The position numbers and the translations under genes are program-made. Shown piece after piece: positions 17,854-28,000 of a stretch of 64,000 bases of DNA (position 1 is its first letter; each line of letters opens with the position of its first letter). Source of the DNA: Cohnella cholangitidis (lineage in GTDB: Bacteria; Bacillota; Bacilli; Paenibacillales; Paenibacillaceae); contig NZ_CP041969.1 of NCBI RefSeq assembly GCF_014107495.1, positions 5,071,501-5,135,500 of the forward strand. Direction: 5' to 3'. The notes beneath the pieces were generated by a model. It was not told the DNA's origin. It saw only the letters and a program-made list of their open reading frames with translations, and did no database searches.

Positions 17854-18588
17854 TTACTTCGTTTTGAGCCACAAACCGCCCGTGCCGTCCGTTTTTCTGC
17901 CGAAGAGGATGAGAGGGTCGGCATCGTCTTTTTTCACTTTGAACGCTACCCATCCCGTCGTGCTTTGACCTTCGGACAGAATACCGAACAACTCCGGTTT
18001 CGGCGTAACGATAGAAGTAGAGTCGTAATCTTTGCCTCCGGACGATACGAGTTTAAACTGTCCCGCCGAAATGCGGGTCGTCCCGTCTGCGGTTGCAACC
18101 GTAGTAGGGCTTACCTTGATTCTGGCTAGCAAATACTCGGAATCTTTATCCGGCGCCGCGCTAGCCGGATTGACGTCTTTAAGGAGCTGCCATGCTTTGT
18201 CGCCGCGTACGGTTTCTTCGACTTTGTAAATGGCTATGAACTTATCGAAATAGCCTTCCAAATTGAAGGATACGGCTTTACCGACGGGAGCCGGATTATT
18301 CGATGCCAGGCCGAGCGTTTCGGGAGCGACGGGAGGGAGCTCGGATTCATCGACTTTATCCGCGATCGCGATCGTGCCTTTTTTGGCGTCGCGTTGAATC
18401 GTAATGTTCTCCAAACCGGAGAGGGCGGACAACGGGATGTACGTCGCACCGTTGATCACCTTGACTTCGGTTTTAACTTGCTTGCCGTTGACGGAAAGCG
18501 AATACTTTACCGCGGCGTAGGCGCCAAGCGCGAAAGAAGCGAATACGACTACGAGGACTAGAAGCGATAAGGCCATTTTCTTTTTCAC
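17854..18588 (-). CDS. secreted or membrane-anchored protein with copper amine oxidase N-like (stalk) domain
   Basis: I take the GTG at 18588 as start because AGGTGG lies eight bases before it; the open frame extends further upstream without a ribosome site. The 244-residue protein has an N-terminal hydrophobic segment (MALSLLVLVVVFASFALGAYA) that is a signal or anchor. It is followed by a stalk-like beta module (LSVNGKQVKTEVKVINGATYIPLSALSGL) and a C-terminal DUF4352-like beta domain with SEGQSTTGWVAFKV. Proteins of this kind are frequent in Paenibacillus and are thought to sit at the cell surface. Function is unknown. Confidence 0.8.
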   Translation of the reverse strand: MKKKMALSLLVLVVVFASFALGAYAAVKYSLSVNGKQVKTEVKVINGATYIPLSALSGLENITIQRDAKKGTIAIADKVDESELPPVAPETLGLASNNPAPVGKAVSFNLEGYFDKFIAIYKVEETVRGDKAWQLLKDVNPASAAPDKDSEYLLARIKVSPTTVATADGTTRISAGQFKLVSSGGKDYDSTSIVTPKPELFGILSEGQSTTGWVAFKVKKDDADPLILFGRKTDGTGGLWLKTK

Positions 18589-18872
18589 TTTGAATTCCAC
18601 CTGTTGTTGTTCCCGATCGGTTCGGGGATTTGCTGAAGTCGTGTATGCGTCGAAAAACATTGTACATGACGTTCCAAGTTTTGACTATATGGATAGTTGG
18701 ATAGCTAGGTCGCGCAAAATCCGCGGTGCAGACGCGGCCCGGTTCTTTTTCTTTTCCCCGGCGGTTCATGATATAATGCGAAGGAACTGAAATTGCTGCT
18801 TTAATCTGGCCGATGTGTCGTACGGAAGATGAAACCAGTCATGAAGCCAGTAACTTTGGAGGGGGATTCCCC

Positions 18873-19790
18873 ATGACGGACGGCACTAGAGACAACTTGG
18901 TGTTATTTCCCAAAACGTTGGACTATTATCAAATTCAATTGACGAAAATGCTGGAGACGGAACGATACGGCGACGCTAAGGCGTTGCTTAACTTTCTTCT
19001 GCAGTGCCACGGAGAAGCGGATCGCCATCATACGGAATGGCAAGCGCTTTTAGGCTGGCTTGTAGCCGCTTTTCCCGATGCGGAAAGCGATTCGGATTTC
19101 GGAATCTACGAAGAAGACGACGATCAGGATGAAGAAGACATCGTTAAACGCAAAGTCATCGAACGCTTCGAATCCGATACGGAGTATATTCCTCAGTTAT
19201 TAGCGACTCTCTACAACGGGGATGATCCGGAACAGCAATTATTGATCTTAGGCCAACTCATGCACATCGTGCATCCCGATATCGAGCTCTCGCTCAGGCA
19301 ATGGCTGGCGCGCAAGGAGTACATTCCTCCCGTGCAGTTTCGCGCGCTTCAAGCCTTGCAAAGGCAGGGAGCGACGGGTTCCGTATCCTTCTGGAGAGAC
19401 GGCGAAAGCATCGCCGTAGATGCGAAGGACACGCCCGCGTCGTTCGCGGAGTTTCCGCAGGGCATCCATCAAGTGCTCGACAGGGTACGCCAGACCGCGG
19501 AAGTATCCGATCCCACGCTTTCCTATTTTGCAGAGGAAATGTGGAAGGAATGCGTCGAAACGGCGTATGGAACTTCGATTTATAAGAGCATGATCGAAGA
19601 TGACGACGGCTCGGCCGATTTGTGGGGGGCGGCTCTTCATCAATTGCTGATGGAAAAACTTCACGGCAAACAAAGCGACGAGTGGATCAGGGAGCAGTAC
19701 GGCATAACGGGGGAATTGCGCTTTCGTTACGAGCAGGCGCTGAGGTGGCTGCGCCAATATTCCGTCGAGCCCCGGCTCACGGGGATATGA
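18873..19790 (+). CDS. conserved hypothetical protein (305 aa)
   Basis: The ATG at 18873 follows GGAGGGGGA by six bases and is preferred over an upstream in-frame ATG at 18813. The protein is soluble, acidic and largely helical. The N-terminal part (YYQIQLTKMLETERYGDAKALLNFLLQCHG) looks like a TPR-type helical repeat, an acidic linker (EEDDDQDEEDIVKR) follows, and later parts resemble further helical hairpins. I do not recognise a specific family. TATAAT at 18772-18777 could be its -10 element but no good -35 is visible. Confidence 0.8.
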   Translation: MTDGTRDNLVLFPKTLDYYQIQLTKMLETERYGDAKALLNFLLQCHGEADRHHTEWQALLGWLVAAFPDAESDSDFGIYEEDDDQDEEDIVKRKVIERFESDTEYIPQLLATLYNGDDPEQQLLILGQLMHIVHPDIELSLRQWLARKEYIPPVQFRALQALQRQGATGSVSFWRDGESIAVDAKDTPASFAEFPQGIHQVLDRVRQTAEVSDPTLSYFAEEMWKECVETAYGTSIYKSMIEDDDGSADLWGAALHQLLMEKLHGKQSDEWIREQYGITGELRFRYEQALRWLRQYSVEPRLTGI

Positions 19791-19804
19791 CTTTTGGTTA
19801 TGCC

Positions 19805-19833
19805 TTGAATGCGGAACGATGTTGTTCTATAAT
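19805..19833 (+). promoter_or_regulatory. sigma-A promoter of tig
   Basis: TTGAAT and TATAAT separated by exactly 17 bases, 63 bases before the trigger factor start. Confidence 0.8.
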
Positions 19834-19895
19834 AGAGTGGTTTATGTGAATGGTCGCATTGAAGCGGCAAGATGTTACGGAGGGGAAAGCATAAA

Positions 19896-21185
19896 ATGAC
19901 AGCAAACTGGGAAAAGATAGAGAAGAACGTCGGGGTTCTTGAAGTTGAAGTGGATGCGGAGCAAGTTTCTCTTGCTTTGGACAAGGCATTTCGCAAAGTC
20001 GTACAAAAAGTAAACGTACCGGGATTCCGTAAAGGCAAAGTGCCGCGCGGCATTTTCGAAGCTCGGTTCGGAATCGAAAGCCTCTATCAAGATGCGATCG
20101 ATATCTTGCTTCCGGAAGCTTACACGAAAGCAATCGACGAAGCCGGCATTGAGCCGATCGATCGTCCGGACGTAGACGTGGAGCAATTCGGCAAAGGACA
20201 GTCGTTCAAATTCAAAGCTAAAGTTATGGTTAAACCGGAAGTTAAGCTTGGCGAATATAAAGGTTTGGTCGTTCCGATCGAAAGTTCGGAAGTTTCCGAT
20301 GAAGAAATCGCTGCCGAGTTGGAGCGTTTGCAAAACCGTCACGCCGAGCTTGTCGTCGTAGACGAAGGTCCTGCTCAAGAAGGAGACCACACTTCCATCG
20401 ACTTCGAAGGATTCTTGGATGGCGTTCCGTTCGATGGCGGCAAAGGCGAGAATTATTCGCTAGAGCTTGGTTCCGGTTCCTTCATTCCGGGATTCGAAGA
20501 GCAAGTCGTCGGGCTTAACATCGCCGAGGAGAAGGACATCAACGTTACTTTCCCGGAAAACTACCAAGAACCTACGCTGGCCGGTAAAGCAGTTGTGTTC
20601 AAAGTGAAGTTGCACGAAATCAAACGCAAAAACCTGCCTGCTCTTGACGATGAATTCGCTAAAGACGTAAGCGAGTTCGATACGTTGGAAGAGTACAAAG
20701 CGGACTTGGCCAGCAAGCTGAAAGACCGTAAAGCTAAAGACGCGGAAATCGCTCGCGAAGCGGCAATCGTGGATAAAGCTTCGGAAGTATCCGAGCTTGA
20801 CGTACCTGAAGTCATGGTCGATACCGAAATCGGCCTTATGTTGAAGGAGTTCGAAAACCGTCTTCGTCAGCAAGGCATGACTATTGACCTCTATTACCAA
20901 TTCAGCGGTCAAGACGAAGCCGCGCTGAAAGCGCAAATGCATGGCGACGCCGCGAAACGCGTACGCAACAACCTCGTTCTTGAGGAAATCGCCAAAGCGG
21001 AAAACATCAGCATCTCCGAAGACGACGTTAACGAAGAGCTCGAGAATTTGTCCAAGCTCTACGGCCGTTCCGCGGAAGAACTTCGCAACATTTTCGCTGC
21101 CAATGGCTATCTGGATACGATGACTGGCGACCTGAAGGTTCGCAAAGCCGTGAAATTCCTGATCGATAACAGCAAATCCGCGTAA
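19896..21185 (+). CDS. tig: trigger factor, ribosome-bound chaperone and prolyl isomerase
   Basis: The 429-residue protein has the N-terminal ribosome-binding domain with the signature NVPGFRKGKVPR at about 45, then a FKBP-like isomerase domain (EGDHTSIDFEGFLDGVPFDGG) and the helical chaperone arms to the end. It binds nascent chains at the ribosome exit. GGAGGGG lies about eight bases before the ATG at 19896; an in-frame ATG at 19872 is not preceded by a site. It has its own promoter and terminator. Tig next to clpP/clpX is the usual Firmicute context. Confidence 0.96.
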   Translation: MTANWEKIEKNVGVLEVEVDAEQVSLALDKAFRKVVQKVNVPGFRKGKVPRGIFEARFGIESLYQDAIDILLPEAYTKAIDEAGIEPIDRPDVDVEQFGKGQSFKFKAKVMVKPEVKLGEYKGLVVPIESSEVSDEEIAAELERLQNRHAELVVVDEGPAQEGDHTSIDFEGFLDGVPFDGGKGENYSLELGSGSFIPGFEEQVVGLNIAEEKDINVTFPENYQEPTLAGKAVVFKVKLHEIKRKNLPALDDEFAKDVSEFDTLEEYKADLASKLKDRKAKDAEIAREAAIVDKASEVSELDVPEVMVDTEIGLMLKEFENRLRQQGMTIDLYYQFSGQDEAALKAQMHGDAAKRVRNNLVLEEIAKAENISISEDDVNEELENLSKLYGRSAEELRNIFAANGYLDTMTGDLKVRKAVKFLIDNSKSA

Positions 21186-21211
21186 AACCGCACAACGAGA
21201 ACGAACATAGT

Positions 21212-21243
21212 AAAGGCACGTGAAACCCGCGTGCCTTATTTTT
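21212..21243 (+). terminator. rho-independent terminator after tig
   Basis: AAGGCACG pairs with CGTGCCTT around a nine-base loop and is followed by ATTTTT. Confidence 0.85.
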
Positions 21244-21378
21244 CACCCCGAATACATAATTTCAAGACCGTTGCCGTTCGACGTTCGCCCGAAAAGAACT
21301 CGTCAACATGACATTCCGATTTGAACGTGTTAAACTATTACCGAGATTTGAAGTCCAATGAGAAAAGGGGTTGGTAAC

Positions 21379-21975
21379 ATGTTGGTACCAATGGTCGTCG
21401 AGCAAACGAATCGCGGAGAGCGGTCGTACGACATCTATTCTAGGCTCTTGAAGGACCGGATTATTTTTCTCGGAAGCGCGATTGACGACGATGTCGCCAA
21501 TCTCATTATCGCCCAACTGCTTTTCTTGGCAGCGGAAGATCCAGAGAAGGATATCCACCTGTACATTAACTCCCCGGGCGGTTCGGTGACGGCCGGCATG
21601 GGAATCTTCGATACGATGCAATTCATTAAGCCGGATGTTTCAACGATTTGCGTCGGAATGGCAGCTAGCATGGGCTCCCTGCTCTTGACCGCGGGGGCGC
21701 CGGGCAAACGGTTCGCTTTGCCGAACAGCGAAATCATGATTCACCAGCCGCTTGGCGGCGTGAGAGGGCAAGCGTCGGATATTAAAATCCACGCGGATTG
21801 GATCGTGAAGACCAAGCAAAAGCTTAACCAAATTTACGTTGACCGCACCGGCCAACCTTACGAGAAAATCGAACGGGATACCGATCGCGATAATTTCATG
21901 AGCGCCGAAGACGCGGTACAGTACGGATTGGTTGACAGGGTTATTACCACTCCCGTTGCTCCAGATAAAGCATAA
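21379..21975 (+). CDS. clpP: ATP-dependent Clp protease proteolytic subunit
   Basis: The 198-residue serine protease forms the barrel that degrades proteins fed by ClpX or ClpC. The catalytic serine sits in GMAASMGSLLL (about Ser97), the histidine in EIMIHQPLGG (about His122) and the aspartate in RDTDRDNFMS. The start is the ATG at 21379 (MLVPMVVEQTNRG, the usual N-terminus), with AAAAGGGG about eleven bases upstream. A possible promoter ATGACA-17-TAAACT lies at 21308-21336. I see no clear CtsR operator. Confidence 0.96.
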   Translation: MLVPMVVEQTNRGERSYDIYSRLLKDRIIFLGSAIDDDVANLIIAQLLFLAAEDPEKDIHLYINSPGGSVTAGMGIFDTMQFIKPDVSTICVGMAASMGSLLLTAGAPGKRFALPNSEIMIHQPLGGVRGQASDIKIHADWIVKTKQKLNQIYVDRTGQPYEKIERDTDRDNFMSAEDAVQYGLVDRVITTPVAPDKA

Positions 21976-22031
21976 GGATGACGATTCCGTCCGAATGGAC
22001 GATAGATGCGGTTTACTAAGGAGGGTTTACC

Positions 22032-23288
22032 TTGTTTAAATTCAGCGACGAAAAAGGCCAGCTTAAGTGCTCGTTCTGCGGCAAATCCCAGGATCAGGTC
22101 CGCAAGCTGGTAGCCGGTCCAGGCGTATATATATGCGATGAATGTATCGAGCTTTGCACGGAAATCGTGGAAGAAGAGCTCGGACATGAAGAAGATCTCG
22201 ATCTGAAGGATATTCCTAAACCGAAAGACATTCGCAACATTTTGGACCAATACGTCATTGGCCAAGAGCAAGCGAAGAAGTCGTTATCGGTTGCCGTATA
22301 TAATCATTACAAGCGGATTAACTCCCAATCCAAGATCGAAGACGTAGAGCTGCAGAAGAGCAATATCATGCTTGTCGGTCCTACGGGCTCCGGTAAGACA
22401 TTGCTTGCACAGACGATGGCAAAAATTTTGAACGTACCGTTCGCGATCGCGGATGCGACGTCCTTGACGGAAGCCGGTTACGTGGGCGAAGACGTCGAGA
22501 ATATTTTGCTTAAGCTCATTCAAGCGGCGGATTACGACGTGGAGAAAGCTGAACGCGGTATCATTTACATCGATGAAATCGATAAAGTGGCCCGCAAATC
22601 GGAGAACCCGTCCATTACCCGCGACGTTTCCGGCGAAGGCGTACAGCAGGCTCTGCTGAAAATTCTCGAAGGAACGGTCGCTTCCGTCCCTCCGCAAGGC
22701 GGACGCAAGCACCCGCACCAAGAGTTCATCCAAATCGATACGACGAACATTCTGTTCATTTGCGGCGGCGCGTTCGATGGTCTCGAACAATTGATCAAAC
22801 GGCGCATCGGCAAAAAAGTCATCGGATTCAGCTCCGTTCTGGAAGGTCAGAAGGATTTGAAACCGGGAGAATATTTGTCTCTCGCGCAACCGGAAGATTT
22901 GCTCAAATTCGGGCTTATCCCCGAGTTTGTCGGACGTCTTCCCGTTATTTCGACGTTGGAGCCTCTCGACGAGCCAGCTCTTGTCCGTATCTTGTCCGAG
23001 CCGAAGAACGCTTTGGTGAAGCAATACCAGAAGCTGCTCGAGATGGACAACGTCAAGCTCGAATTCGAACACGGCGCGCTTGAAGAAATCGCCCGCGAGG
23101 CAATCAAGCGGAATACGGGAGCACGGGGACTAAGGGCGATCATCGAGGGCATCATGCTCGACGTGATGTACGAAGTGCCTTCGCGCGATGACGTAGTCAA
23201 CTGTTTGGTAACCGAGAAGGTTATCAAGGAGAAGATGTCGCCGGAGCTTACGACCAAAAAAGGCAAGAAAAAAGAAGAGAGCGCGTAA
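22032..23288 (+). CDS. clpX: ATP-dependent Clp protease ATP-binding subunit ClpX
   Basis: This 418-residue AAA+ unfoldase starts with the four-cysteine zinc-binding domain (CSFCGKSQDQVRK, then YICDECIELC), then Walker A VGPTGSGKTLLAQT, Walker B GIIYIDEIDKV, the RRIGKK pore-2 region and a C-terminal domain. The IGF-type ClpP-binding loop is visible as KVIGFSS. The start codon is TTG at 22032, six bases after AAGGAGGG. It lies 56 bases after clpP on the same strand and is probably transcribed with it. Confidence 0.96.
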   Translation: MFKFSDEKGQLKCSFCGKSQDQVRKLVAGPGVYICDECIELCTEIVEEELGHEEDLDLKDIPKPKDIRNILDQYVIGQEQAKKSLSVAVYNHYKRINSQSKIEDVELQKSNIMLVGPTGSGKTLLAQTMAKILNVPFAIADATSLTEAGYVGEDVENILLKLIQAADYDVEKAERGIIYIDEIDKVARKSENPSITRDVSGEGVQQALLKILEGTVASVPPQGGRKHPHQEFIQIDTTNILFICGGAFDGLEQLIKRRIGKKVIGFSSVLEGQKDLKPGEYLSLAQPEDLLKFGLIPEFVGRLPVISTLEPLDEPALVRILSEPKNALVKQYQKLLEMDNVKLEFEHGALEEIAREAIKRNTGARGLRAIIEGIMLDVMYEVPSRDDVVNCLVTEKVIKEKMSPELTTKKGKKKEESA

Positions 23289-23408
23289 CGGGAGCAGGAC
23301 GAAAGCCGCCAACAAGGCCTTTCGGCCGAAGCGGAGTTCGCCTAGATTGCCGGTTCCACCCTGCCTAACCGCGGGGTGGACTTTGGCGTATACAGGGGAG
23401 AAAATCAT

Positions 23409-24509
23409 ATGTTCAGACGTACGGATACCGTTGCCGTTAAAGTCGGCAATTTAACGATCGGCGGCAATAACCAAGTCATCCTTCAAAGCATGTGCACGAC
23501 GAAAACAGCCGATGTCGAGGCGACGGTCGCCGAGATCAAACGGCTCGAAGAAGCAGGCTGCCAGCTCGTGCGCGTAACCGTGAACAATAAAGAAGCGGCG
23601 GAGGCCATTAAAGCGATCAAGCAGCAGATCAGTATTCCTCTAGTCGCGGATATTCATTTCGATTATCGTTTGGCGTTGCTGGCCATCGAGAACGGAATCG
23701 ATAAAGTCCGGATCAATCCGGGCAACATCGGCCGCCGGGAGAAGGTAGAGGCGGTCGTACAAGCTTGCAAAGAACGCGGCATTCCGATCCGGATCGGCGT
23801 TAATGCCGGATCTCTGGAAAATCACCTGCTTGAGAAATACGGCTATCCGACCGCCGATGCGATGGTCGAAAGCGCATTGTTCCACATCGGCATTCTCGAA
23901 GAACTCGATTTTCACGATATTATCGTCTCTCTTAAAGCATCCGACGTCCCAATGGCGATCGAAGCCTATACGAAAGCGGCGGAAGTCATTCGTTATCCGT
24001 TGCATTTGGGCATTACGGAAGCGGGTACGCTGTTCTCGGGTACGATCAAAAGCTCGGCGGGCCTCGGAGTTCTGCTTAACCATGGAATCGGCAACACGAT
24101 GCGGATTTCCTTAAGCGCGGACCCGGTAGAAGAAATCAAGGCCGCAAGGGAATTGCTAAAAGTGTTCGGACTGATTACGGACGCTCCTACGCTTATTTCC
24201 TGTCCGACGTGCGGACGTTTGGACATCGATTTGTTCGCCGTAGCGAACGAGGTTGAAGAATATTTGTCCAAGCTTAAGGTTCCGATTAAAGTATCGGTTC
24301 TCGGCTGCGCGGTCAATGGGCCAGGCGAAGCTCGCGAAGCCGACATCGGCATTGCGGGAGCCCGCGGCGAAGGGATGCTGTTCCGCTACGGCGAGATGAT
24401 TCGCAAAGTGCCGGAAGCGGAGCTCGTTAGCGAATTGAAAAAAGAAATCGACTCGATCGTGGCTTCTTATGAAGAGACGGGCGTTATTCCGGGGCGCAAA
24501 CATGGATAA
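23409..24509 (+). CDS. ispG: 4-hydroxy-3-methylbut-2-en-1-yl diphosphate synthase (IspG/GcpE)
   Basis: This enzyme of the MEP isoprenoid pathway reduces MEcPP to HMBPP using a 4Fe-4S cluster. The protein starts FRRTDTVAVKVGNLTIGG, has MCTTKTADVEATV and the TIM-barrel core, and ends in the cluster region with ISCPTCGR and VLGCAVNGPGEAREADIG, which supplies the three cysteines and the glutamate ligand. The length of 366 residues is typical. GGGGAGAAAATC precedes the ATG at 23409. It lies 120 bases after clpX, where Bacillus has lonB. Confidence 0.96.
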   Translation: MFRRTDTVAVKVGNLTIGGNNQVILQSMCTTKTADVEATVAEIKRLEEAGCQLVRVTVNNKEAAEAIKAIKQQISIPLVADIHFDYRLALLAIENGIDKVRINPGNIGRREKVEAVVQACKERGIPIRIGVNAGSLENHLLEKYGYPTADAMVESALFHIGILEELDFHDIIVSLKASDVPMAIEAYTKAAEVIRYPLHLGITEAGTLFSGTIKSSAGLGVLLNHGIGNTMRISLSADPVEEIKAARELLKVFGLITDAPTLISCPTCGRLDIDLFAVANEVEEYLSKLKVPIKVSVLGCAVNGPGEAREADIGIAGARGEGMLFRYGEMIRKVPEAELVSELKKEIDSIVASYEETGVIPGRKHG

Positions 24510-24993
24510 AATGAAGAGATTGACCTTTACGATAATCGGACTGGGGATGCTTGCCCTTACCGCATGCGCGAAAGATCAGGCGTCCCACTCCGATCATATC
24601 GGCCATGCTCCGAACGGCGATTTGCGGGAGGTTACCGTCTCCGCGCAGAAGTTGCCTTCCTTTCTGGATACGCAACAGAACGCCGTTCAAGTGGCTTATC
24701 AAGTCGCCGGCACGTTAGGCGACACGCTGCAATGGATTCCTTGTTATTGCGGCTGCGGAGATAGCGCGGGTCATAAGAGCAACCTGAATTGTTTTATTAA
24801 CGAGATCAGAGATGACGGTTCCGTGGAATGGGACGATCACGGGACAAGGTGCGGCGTATGCGTGCAGATTGCCATGGTTTCCGCTCAAATGAAGCAGGAT
24901 GGCAAGACGAACTTGGAAATTCGCGAGTATATCGACAGTAAATACGCCTCGGGTTATGCTAACCCGACGGATACGCCAATGCCGCCCAGCTGA
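24502..24993 (+). CDS. PCYCGC-motif lipoprotein
   Basis: The 163-residue protein has a signal peptide with lipobox (GMLALTACAKD) and the signature IPCYCGCGDSAGHKSNLNCF followed by two further cysteines in GTRCGVCVQIA. This Cys-rich pattern defines a small Bacillales family of unknown role; the cysteines suggest metal binding or redox chemistry outside the membrane. The ATG at 24502 overlaps the end of ispG by eight bases; a second ATG at 24511 is possible. The overlap suggests coupling to ispG. Confidence 0.85.
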   Translation: MDKMKRLTFTIIGLGMLALTACAKDQASHSDHIGHAPNGDLREVTVSAQKLPSFLDTQQNAVQVAYQVAGTLGDTLQWIPCYCGCGDSAGHKSNLNCFINEIRDDGSVEWDDHGTRCGVCVQIAMVSAQMKQDGKTNLEIREYIDSKYASGYANPTDTPMPPS

Positions 24994-25017
24994 TCAGAAC
25001 GGAATGCGGGATGATGA

Positions 25018-28000
25018 ATGATGGCTCGAATAGGGGATGTGAAGAAATTCGCGCTCAATAAGCAATCGATCCAAGAGCTTTGCGGTCCGGCCTCCTATAT
25101 GCGCGGCGAAGCTTATTTCCGGGCGGGGCAAGTTCTTTCCGTCCGGAGAGAAGCCGAGGATACGGGATACAAAGCAATAGTCAAAGGATCCAATCGTAAC
25201 CGATACGAGGTTGAGGTCGTCATCGACGGAGACGGAGAGATAGGCGCTTCCTGCGATTGCTCGGCCTATACGCCTCTTTCGTTCTGCAAACATATCGCGG
25301 CCGTGCTGCTTAAGCTTGCGGAATCGGAGGAGGAAGAGACTGCTCCGGAGCATGAAGCGATTTCCGAGAAGGACACGCATCTGACGAAGCAGGTTATTTT
25401 CTTGTTCGACCGCGTGTTAAGCGGACAGGCGAACGCGGAGTTAAGCGCAGTCGACGACGAGAGATTTGAAACGTTGCCTCTCGAGGTAGAGTATTCATGC
25501 AAAATCGTGAAGAGCTTCTCGAGTAAGCCTATGTTTGCCGTCTCGATGAAGATCGGGTTATCCCGGCTATATATCGTCCAGAGAATCAAAGATTTTCTGG
25601 GGCATGTGGACGCCGGCACGCCGATGACGTTCGCGAAGCATTTTACTTACGACCCGTCCGAGCATACGTTCAAGGAACCGGACGCCCGGTTCATCGAGCT
25701 GCTCGTCGAAGCTATGAAAGTAGAAGAGATCTACAAGGACCTGTTCCATTCTTTCTCTTCGTACTCTCACCGGGAAGAGAAAATTTTGGTCATCCCGCCC
25801 GCGATATGGGAAAGGATGTTGCCGCTGCTGGAGCGCGTGAATATCAGCTTCGAGGACAGGGCGGCGGGCGCGCACCGCTTGGAGTTGATCGACGGGGCGT
25901 TGCCGATATCGGTTCAGCTCAACTCGGCGGGAGAGGGGTACCAGCTCGAAATCGAAGGCTTGAAAAATTCGACCTTTATGGACAACTACGGAATTGCCAT
26001 CGTGAACGGCTTGCTCTTCAAATCGGATCCGGACCAGCTAAAACGAATTTCGGACCTGAAGAGAATGTTCCATTATGAGAAGCACACGCGTCTACTGATC
26101 GCTCCCGACCAGATCGAGCCTTTCATCGATCGGGTCGTCAGAGGATTAAATCAGTTCGTGAACGTAGAAATCTCTCCCCGGATCGCCGATCGGATCGTTA
26201 ATCCGGCGCTTAACGCCCGTCTGTATTTGAATTTCGAGGAAGACAGGCTATTGGCCAGACTTGAGTATGCTTATGACGACATCATTATATCGCCCTTACC
26301 GCAAAACGCGATTAAGAATGCCCGCGATGATGTCATTCTCATGCGCGATCTGGATCGGGAAAATCGGATTATGGCGTTGATCGAACGTTCTTCCTTTAAG
26401 TTTAACGGGAAAGAAGTTTACTTGGACCATGAAGACGATATTTACGATTTTCTCTTTGACATCCTTCCTCAACTGGGCGATGACGTAGAAGTTTACGCGA
26501 CCGACTCGGTCAAAACGGTCATGCGCACCGTGGAGTACGCGCCCAAGGCGCGTCTGGATATCGACGTCGGGACCAATTGGCTCGAAGTGTCCTTCGACAT
26601 GGAGGGTATGGACGAACAGGAGATTCAGAATCTGCTGCGCAATCTCGTGGAGAAGAAGAAGTACTACCGTCTTCCCGGAGGGGAGTTTCTCTCCCTCGAA
26701 CAGGAAAGCTTCAAGGAAATCAACCGTCTATTCGAAGAACTCGATCTCAGGAAGCCGGATATGAGCGGAAACCGCATTCGGATGCCTGCCGTGAGAGGCT
26801 TTCAGTTGATGGATCAGTTCGGCAAAGCATCGCCCGGCATTCAACTAGGGAAGTCTCTTCGCAAGTTATGGGATAACTTAAGGAATCCCGACAATCTCGA
26901 TTTCGAAATTCCGCCCGATATGGATTCCGTGCTTCGCGATTATCAGAAATACGGCTACCAATGGTTAAAAACATTATCCCATTACCGGTTAGGCGGAATA
27001 TTGGCGGACGATATGGGATTAGGCAAGACCGTGCAGAGCATTGCCTATATCGTATCCGAAACAGCCCGTTCTGCCGAGGAAGACGTTTCTCCTTCGCCGG
27101 TATTGATCATATCTCCGGCTTCGTTGATCTACAACTGGGAGCGGGAATGCGGGAAGTTCGCTCCGGGGCTCAGAACGGTCGTTGCGGCCGGCGATCGCCA
27201 AGAACGGAGCGAGCTCATGTCGGAGATGAAGGACGTCGACGTCTGGATTACCTCGTACCCTCTTCTTCGCAGAGATATCGAATGGTACGAGAAACAGCAT
27301 TTCCGCACGGTCTTCCTCGACGAAGCGCAGGCCATCAAAAATCATGCGTCGCTTACTTCGCATGCGGTAAGACGGTTGAAGGCGGGTCAGCGATTCGCGC
27401 TTACCGGAACTCCGATCGAGAATTCGCTGGATGAGCTATGGTCGATCTTCGACGCGATATTCCCCGGGCTGTTCAGCGGGAAAAAATCGTTCGCCGAAAT
27501 GCCGCGGGACAAAGTCGCCCGGATCGTTCGCCCCTTCATTCTTCGCCGTCTGAAAGGGGAAGTGTTGAAGGAGCTTCCCGACAAAATCGAAAGCGTGCAG
27601 CCTTCGGAGCTCTCGACGGAACAGAAGAAGCTTTACCTTGCTTATCTGGAGAAGCTGCAATCCGACATTGAACGGGATCTTGCCGCGGATGGCGGTTTTC
27701 AACGCAACCGCATGAAAATTTTGGCGGGATTAACCCGGCTGCGCCAGCTATGCTGTCATCCCGCTCTTTTCTTGGAAGGGTACGAGGGGACTTCGGGCAA
27801 GCTGGAGCAATTGCTCGAAATTATCGACGAGTGCCAGGGAAGCAGCAAACGAATGCTCATTTTCTCCCAATTCACTTCTATGCTGGATATTATCCGTCAG
27901 GAGCTGGATGGACGAGATACGCCGTATTTTTATTTGGACGGGACGACGCCTTCCATTCAGCGCTTGGCCATGTGCGACGCGTTTAACGGGGGCGAGAGGG

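Noticed and set aside
21308..21336. clpP promoter ATGACA-17-TAAACT
   Set aside because: Weak match on both elements and no CtsR operator; mentioned under clpP only.
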